This document shows positions 6,108-9,901 of a stretch of DNA of 9,901 nucleotides, in pieces (position 1 is the first letter of the stretch; every line of letters begins with the position of its first letter). The notes beneath the pieces were generated by a model. It saw only the letters and a program-made list of their open reading frames with translations. It did no database searches and was not told the origin of the DNA. Location of the stretch: the NCBI GenBank assembly GCA_021778975.1, contig JAJYBO010000091.1, positions 1 to 9,901 of the forward strand, in the 5' to 3' direction. The position numbers were made by a program, and so were the translations under genes. Source of the DNA: Deltaproteobacteria bacterium. GTDB taxonomy: Bacteria > Desulfobacterota > Desulfobacteria > Desulfobacterales > Desulfatirhabdiaceae.

Positions 6108-7862
6108 ATGACCCGTGATCTCATCAATGAAAAATACGCCGGGCTTCGCGTTCGTATGACCCGCTGGCTGACGGATCTGGCGGATATTGCATCCACCTGC
6201 ATCCCATCGCAGATTCAGACGCTCGCGAGCCTCGGCGACAGTCTTTCATCACCGTTTTCGTTTGTCATCATGGGCAAGGTGAAAGCGGGTAAGAGCAGTT
6301 TCGTGAATGCGCTGCTGAAATCGCAGGTATGCACGGTAGATGCGGCGCCATGTACGGACAGCATTCAGATCATCACATACGCCGCGCAGCGAACGGAATC
6401 TCGCGAAAATCCAACCATCCGGCATATCGGTCTTCCGGTGGATATCCTGAAGACCATCGCCATTGTGGATACGCCAGGCACGGATACGGTCATCGAGGCG
6501 CATCAGGAGATTGCCGAGCGCTTTATCCCGAACAGTGATGTCGTATTTTTTGTCTTCATGGCCAAAAATCCTTACTCGAAAACGGACTGGGAGCTGGTCC
6601 GAAAAATCCGAAACACCTGGAAGCGCCATGTGGTGTTCATTCTTCAGCAGATTGACACGGTGTCCCGCGATGATCTGAAACAGCACAGGGCGTACATCGA
6701 AAAACTGGCGTTTCAGTGCGGAATATCTCCCTGCACCGTTTTCGAAGTATCCGCCCGGCGAGAGGATGACGGCGCTGCGGATAGCGGATTCCGGGAAGTT
6801 CGTCAGTATATTGTCTCCACAATAACGGGCGGAAAACATTACGGCGAAAAACTTCTGAACATCGCGGTCACGGGTCGCGTCGTCATGGCCGATATCGAAA
6901 AGGCGCTGGAAAATGAGAAAGCGCGATTCGACTGGAACCGCCAGTTCATGGCAGGTCTGAAATCCAGGCTGCTTTTATCCCGGAAGCATTCCCTGGAAGA
7001 AGGCAAGGCGCTGGCGGAAAGACTGATTGAGTGCTACGACGCTGTCGGAAACATCGTCAAGAAGGATTTCGCCGAAGGGCTTGCGACCGTCGCGGTCTTG
7101 CAGCGTTCTTTCGCCGGCATTTTCAATCGTCGGAACGGCCTTCAGAAATGGCGGGAAGACACCCTCCACCATTTTCGGGAACGTCTGAAAACCGACATCT
7201 CGCGAGAGATCGCGGGCGGCGTTCCGTTCATTCAGGATGGCATGAAATTATCGCTTCAGGGGGTCCGGGATGAATTTCAGAAGTGGCGAACCCTGCACAC
7301 ATCCCAAAGTTATGACGCCGCTATCGAGGAAAGAATATCGGGCGCCATATCCCGGATCGAACAGCAATTAGACGACCTGCTCTCTGAATCTCACCCGGAG
7401 CTGGACGCGATGCAGACGGATGACGAGATTTCCAAAGGCATTCAACTGGGAGGCGGATTGGGGGCGGCCGGCGTGATGCTGGCGCTTCTGGCGCATACCA
7501 TGTGGATTGACATTACGGGCGGCGCACTGACAGCCGTCGGCGCGCTGGTGGCAATCTTCACGCTTTCGGTCCGGCGCAAGGACGCCATCGCGATTCTCAA
7601 CCGCGCCATTGACAGCGGCAGGGCCAAATACGATCCGGATGTCACAGGAAAAATCCAGCACATCATCCATACCGTTTTCGATCATGTGGACCGCATCATT
7701 CAGCCACTGGACGATATTTTTAAAGAAGAGGGCCAGCGCATTCTGCCTGCAACCGCCAGGCTGTCAGAACTGGCCAGCGCCTGTCAGGAACTCTGTAATG
7801 ACATCGAAGCGGAAGGACGCCGGATCGAAGGGCCTATAGAATTTTCATCCCCTCCGATATGA
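6108..7862 (+). CDS. Dynamin-like GTPase with C-terminal membrane hairpin
   Basis: A 584-residue bacterial dynamin-family protein. The start at ATG 6108 is fixed by GGAGG 7 nt upstream. The GTPase domain shows the P-loop GKVKAGKS (residues 56-63), a likely G2 threonine at 83, DTPG (121-124), and QQID (180-183) where the G4 motif N/TKxD would be. Charged, probably helical stretches follow (about 255-435). Two hydrophobic segments at about 446-466 and 470-487 are joined by IDITGG and followed by basic VRRKD, consistent with a membrane-inserted paddle as in bacterial mitofusin-like proteins. By family it should bind and remodel the inner membrane in a nucleotide-dependent manner. Bacterial members often come as tandem pairs; this one is alone. 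It is divergent from a hybrid kinase and overlaps the convergent MocR gene by 29 bp. The physiological role is unknown. Confidence 0.85.
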   Translation: MTRDLINEKYAGLRVRMTRWLTDLADIASTCIPSQIQTLASLGDSLSSPFSFVIMGKVKAGKSSFVNALLKSQVCTVDAAPCTDSIQIITYAAQRTESRENPTIRHIGLPVDILKTIAIVDTPGTDTVIEAHQEIAERFIPNSDVVFFVFMAKNPYSKTDWELVRKIRNTWKRHVVFILQQIDTVSRDDLKQHRAYIEKLAFQCGISPCTVFEVSARREDDGAADSGFREVRQYIVSTITGGKHYGEKLLNIAVTGRVVMADIEKALENEKARFDWNRQFMAGLKSRLLLSRKHSLEEGKALAERLIECYDAVGNIVKKDFAEGLATVAVLQRSFAGIFNRRNGLQKWREDTLHHFRERLKTDISREIAGGVPFIQDGMKLSLQGVRDEFQKWRTLHTSQSYDAAIEERISGAISRIEQQLDDLLSESHPELDAMQTDDEISKGIQLGGGLGAAGVMLALLAHTMWIDITGGALTAVGALVAIFTLSVRRKDAIAILNRAIDSGRAKYDPDVTGKIQHIIHTVFDHVDRIIQPLDDIFKEEGQRILPATARLSELASACQELCNDIEAEGRRIEGPIEFSSPPI

Positions 7863-9285
7863 TCTGCCCCAGACGGGCGATGGCGGTTTCGATGCGTTCG
7901 TTCCAGGGGCTCCCGCAACTGATCCGCATACAATTTTTATACCGATCGGTTGTGGCGCAAATGATTCCGGGAATGATGGCGATGCGCTCTTTCAGGGCCT
8001 GATGAAAAACTTCCAGGGTATCCGCCGCGTCATCCAGTTCGACCCACAGCATCAGCCCCCCCCTGGGCCGGGTGATGCGCGTGTTCGGAGGGAAATAACG
8101 GGAAATCGCCAGCACCGTATTGCCAAGCTGATGCTTCAGGGCGGTTCGCAGTCGCCTCAAGTGCCGGTCATAGGCCCCGGATTCTAAAAATTCGGCGATG
8201 ACATGCTGGTTTAGGGATGATGTGGCAATGGACGTATTGATTTTAATCCGCTGCACCTGTTCCCTGAAACGGCCGGGAAGCGCCCAGCCAATCCGCAACC
8301 CCGGGCTGAGGGTTTTTGAAAAAGAACCGCAATGCAGCACCATTCCCCGCTTATCCATAGATTTCAGCGTAACGGGCGCCTGACCGTCAAAATACAGATC
8401 GCCGTAAATATTATCCTCGATGATCGGGATATCGCGCGGTTCCAAAAGCTGGAGCAACTGTTTTTTCCGGTCGTCCGGCATGACAAACCCCATCGGATTC
8501 TGGAAATTGGGATTCAAAATACAGGCTTTGACATCATGCGTTTTCAGGACAGACGCCAGCAGCTCCAGATCCATGCCCATATCCGGATCCGTCGGCAACT
8601 CCAGCGCCAGCATGTCCTGATCTTCGATCAATTGCAGAAAACAATGAAAACTGGGCGATTCCACCAGGATGGTGTCTCCCGGTTTGGCCACGGCCCTCAG
8701 ACAGATGCTGATGGCTTCCATACAGCCATTGGTCACGATGATATCGCCCTCGGTCGTTTTCGGAATCACACCCGAAATACGTTTGGCGATTTCCCGGCGA
8801 AGATGGAGAGAGCCGGCCGGCAGTTCATACCGCGTCAGCCATTGCCCGGCCTGCTTTCGGGTAGCCGCCTTGATAATCCGCAGCATCTGAGCATGGGGAA
8901 GCAGATCCGAAGCAGGCGCGGCCGCTCCGAAGTTGATGATGTCCGGATCGCTCATAGCCTCAATACTGGCATTGATCAGATTATGGGTTGAAACTTTTCT
9001 GGGAGATGGCTGATGGGGTTTGGGCTTTGGAAGCGGCAACAGGTGCGGCGCCGACCGCACATAAAATCCGGATTTGGGCAGGGTTTCGATCACGCCGCGT
9101 TTTTCGAGTTCGATATATGCCTGATACACCGTCGTGATGCTGAAACCGGATCGGTCGTGCAACTTTCGGATGGATGGCAATTTCTCTCCGGCCTGAAAGA
9201 CACCGCCAAGTATCTTGTGTTCGATATCATCGGCCAAACGAATATAATGAAAGGAAGCGCCGATTTCGGACGAAGGCGTATCCAT
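7834..9285 (-). CDS. MocR-type transcriptional regulator (GntR helix-turn-helix fused to aminotransferase domain)
   Basis: A 483-residue fusion. A winged helix-turn-helix of the GntR family occupies about residues 13-77 (SIRKLHDRSGFSITTVYQAY is the recognition region). A proline-rich linker (83-95) follows, then a class I aminotransferase fold with NPxG-type FQNPMG (261-266), Asp291 and Tyr294 in EDNIYGDL, the PLP-binding Lys324 in SFSKTLSPGLR, and Arg454 in CMRISCG for the substrate carboxylate. All PLP-site residues look intact. MocR proteins use bound PLP or a PLP-amino acid adduct to switch DNA binding, often at a divergent promoter. ATG 9285 is preferred because AGGA lies 5 nt before it; GTG 9300 would add five residues. 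Its effector cannot be read from sequence. A free aminotransferase role is possible but less likely with the DNA-binding domain. Confidence 0.92.
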   Translation of the reverse strand: MDTPSSEIGASFHYIRLADDIEHKILGGVFQAGEKLPSIRKLHDRSGFSITTVYQAYIELEKRGVIETLPKSGFYVRSAPHLLPLPKPKPHQPSPRKVSTHNLINASIEAMSDPDIINFGAAAPASDLLPHAQMLRIIKAATRKQAGQWLTRYELPAGSLHLRREIAKRISGVIPKTTEGDIIVTNGCMEAISICLRAVAKPGDTILVESPSFHCFLQLIEDQDMLALELPTDPDMGMDLELLASVLKTHDVKACILNPNFQNPMGFVMPDDRKKQLLQLLEPRDIPIIEDNIYGDLYFDGQAPVTLKSMDKRGMVLHCGSFSKTLSPGLRIGWALPGRFREQVQRIKINTSIATSSLNQHVIAEFLESGAYDRHLRRLRTALKHQLGNTVLAISRYFPPNTRITRPRGGLMLWVELDDAADTLEVFHQALKERIAIIPGIICATTDRYKNCMRISCGSPWNERIETAIARLGQIISEGMKIL

Positions 9286-9309
9286 AGGGATCCTGTTCAC
9301 AGCAATGCC

Positions 9310-9346
9310 ATCTGTTATGGTTTAAATATCAAAAATCTGTATCTGT
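9310..9346. promoter_or_regulatory. Three ATCTGT direct repeats, candidate MocR operator
   Basis: ATCTGT occurs at 9310-9315, 9335-9340 and 9341-9346 on the plus strand, so two copies are in tandem and the third lies 25 and 31 bp away, start to start. The sites lie 25-61 bp upstream of the MocR start and upstream of the divergent 57-residue gene. Known MocR regulators such as GabR bind short direct repeats about three helical turns apart. Assignment to this regulator is inference from position. Confidence 0.4.
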
Positions 9347-9459
9347 ACTTCTTTATCAAAACAGGACATCATTCGCAACCATGAAAATAACGCCGGCCAG
9401 TGCCGATCAACCATTCCGGCAAATCGGGCATGGACGGAAAAATCTGCGGAGGCGATGTC

Positions 9460-9633
9460 ATGAAACGGTATATAAACATGTTTCGGAACTTGTTGACCCC
9501 TGAAGATTCCAGCAGGATGAAAACCGAACTGAGCTTTGAAATGCGTTTTCCCGGAATGATGCAGCTTGTCAAGACATTGTTCTGGCTGTTGTTGTCTGTG
9601 GGCATATCCATATCGGTTGCATGGATTTTGTAG
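9460..9633 (+). CDS. Small membrane protein, 57 residues, function unknown
   Basis: I do not recognise this family. GGAGG at 9448-9452 lies 7 nt before ATG 9460, a very good ribosome site that decides the start; the frame is open further up to ATG 9400, which has no comparable site. The protein has a charged N-terminal half (lysine, arginine, glutamate and aspartate to about residue 29) and one hydrophobic segment at about residues 37-56 running almost to the C-terminus (LFWLLLSVGISISVAWIL), so it is probably a C-tail-anchored or single-pass inner-membrane peptide. It is divergent from the MocR gene across a region with direct repeats and may be its target. It could also be a bitopic regulator of a membrane partner or a toxin-like peptide. 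No antitoxin gene is visible. Confidence 0.6.
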   Translation: MKRYINMFRNLLTPEDSSRMKTELSFEMRFPGMMQLVKTLFWLLLSVGISISVAWIL

Positions 9634-9776
9634 AATATGCCCGGTTTTCAATATGACGAGCGCATTTCTTTTCATCGGGAAATTTATCTGGCAAACAATG
9701 TTTCAATCAACGTTTTAATTCTTGATGAACCTTAAAAAAATTGTCAAACTACGATATCCGTCGAACGGTTATTGTT
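9634..9776. other. AT-rich intergenic stretch before the second repeat
   Basis: These 143 bp hold no convincing gene. The longest start I can see (ATG near 9653) gives about 21 codons without a ribosome site. An A-rich run sits near 9733, but no hairpin adjoins it, so no terminator is called. Confidence 0.5.
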
Positions 9777-9900
9777 GACGGCTTCGTAAAAAGTCCGGAT
9801 GCTGCGTTGCGCTGCATCCTTCGTCGTTGCGGCGTACCATAAGTACGCCTCACTCCTCATGATTTGCGCGCCTTGCCTGCGAACTTTTTACAAAGCCGTC
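9777..9900. repeat. Dispersed MITE-like repeat, copy 2 (inverted relative to copy 1)
   Basis: This 124-bp copy is the reverse complement of 3525-3649 with few differences, most of them in the small central hairpin. Its terminal arms are GACGGCTTCGTAAAAAGTC and the matching ACTTTTTACAAAGCCGTC end. The inner hairpins are GGATGC/GCATCC (9797-9802 with 9814-9819) and GGCGTAC/GTACGCC (9831-9837 with 9843-9849), the latter perfect here but degraded in copy 1. The match with copy 1 may extend by two bases at one end (TT at 9775-9776) and one base at the other (C at 9901). No obvious target-site duplication could be defined. Confidence 0.85.
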
Positions 9901-9901
9901 C

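Noticed and set aside
6044..6202. Upstream extension of the kinase frame (53 extra residues)
   Set aside because: It would overlap the 5' end of the GTPase gene, which has a strong ribosome site, and the added residues match no domain.
9381..9503. 40-codon plus-strand frame starting at ATG 9381
   Set aside because: No well-placed ribosome site, and it overlaps the better supported 57-residue gene in another frame.
9322..9675. 117-codon minus-strand frame across the small membrane gene
   Set aside because: It covers the MocR control region and is antisense to the gene with the good ribosome site; composition looks non-coding.

Overview
The window looks like chromosomal DNA from a deltaproteobacterium, most likely a sulfate-reducer-type member of Desulfobacterales. 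Three things point there: a PilZ protein behind a degenerate receiver-like domain, a PAS-rich hybrid histidine kinase, and a short dispersed repeat of a kind I associate with those genomes. The placement comes from recall of families and was not checked by search. No rRNA, tRNA, CRISPR array or transposase gene is visible.

Layout. (1) Positions 1-411, minus strand: the N-terminal part of a probable PilZ-domain protein, cut by the window edge. (2) Positions 412-776: a gene-free divergent control region holding a perfect 10-bp palindrome over a possible promoter. (3) Positions 777-3492, plus strand: a tight three-gene unit of a D-Ala-D-Ala-ligase-like ATP-grasp enzyme, a GNAT acetyltransferase overlapping it by 8 nt, and tgt (tRNA-guanine transglycosylase, queuosine pathway) 27 nt later. 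(4) Positions 3525-3649: first copy of a ~125-bp repeat with imperfect terminal inverted repeats, between converging genes. (5) Positions 3665-6043, minus strand: a three-PAS hybrid sensor kinase, divergent across 64 bp from (6) a dynamin-like GTPase with two C-terminal membrane helices (6108-7862). (7) Positions 7834-9285, minus strand: a MocR-type regulator (GntR helix-turn-helix fused to an aminotransferase fold), overlapping the GTPase gene tail to tail. (8) Positions 9460-9633, plus strand: a 57-residue membrane protein divergent from the MocR gene. (9) Positions 9777-9900: second copy of the repeat, in inverted orientation.

How the genes may work together. The ATP-grasp and GNAT genes are probably translationally coupled and may act in one amino-acid or peptide modification step; tgt is probably just co-transcribed. 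The MocR gene and the 57-residue membrane gene share a control region with three ATCTGT direct repeats, a layout typical of MocR operators, so the small membrane protein is a candidate target. The kinase and the dynamin-like GTPase share a very short promoter region and could be co-regulated. The two inverted repeats bracket the whole kinase/GTPase/MocR/small-protein block. No established defence or metabolic system is recognisable here. The least described parts are the solitary dynamin-like GTPase, the MocR/small-membrane-protein pair and the repeat.
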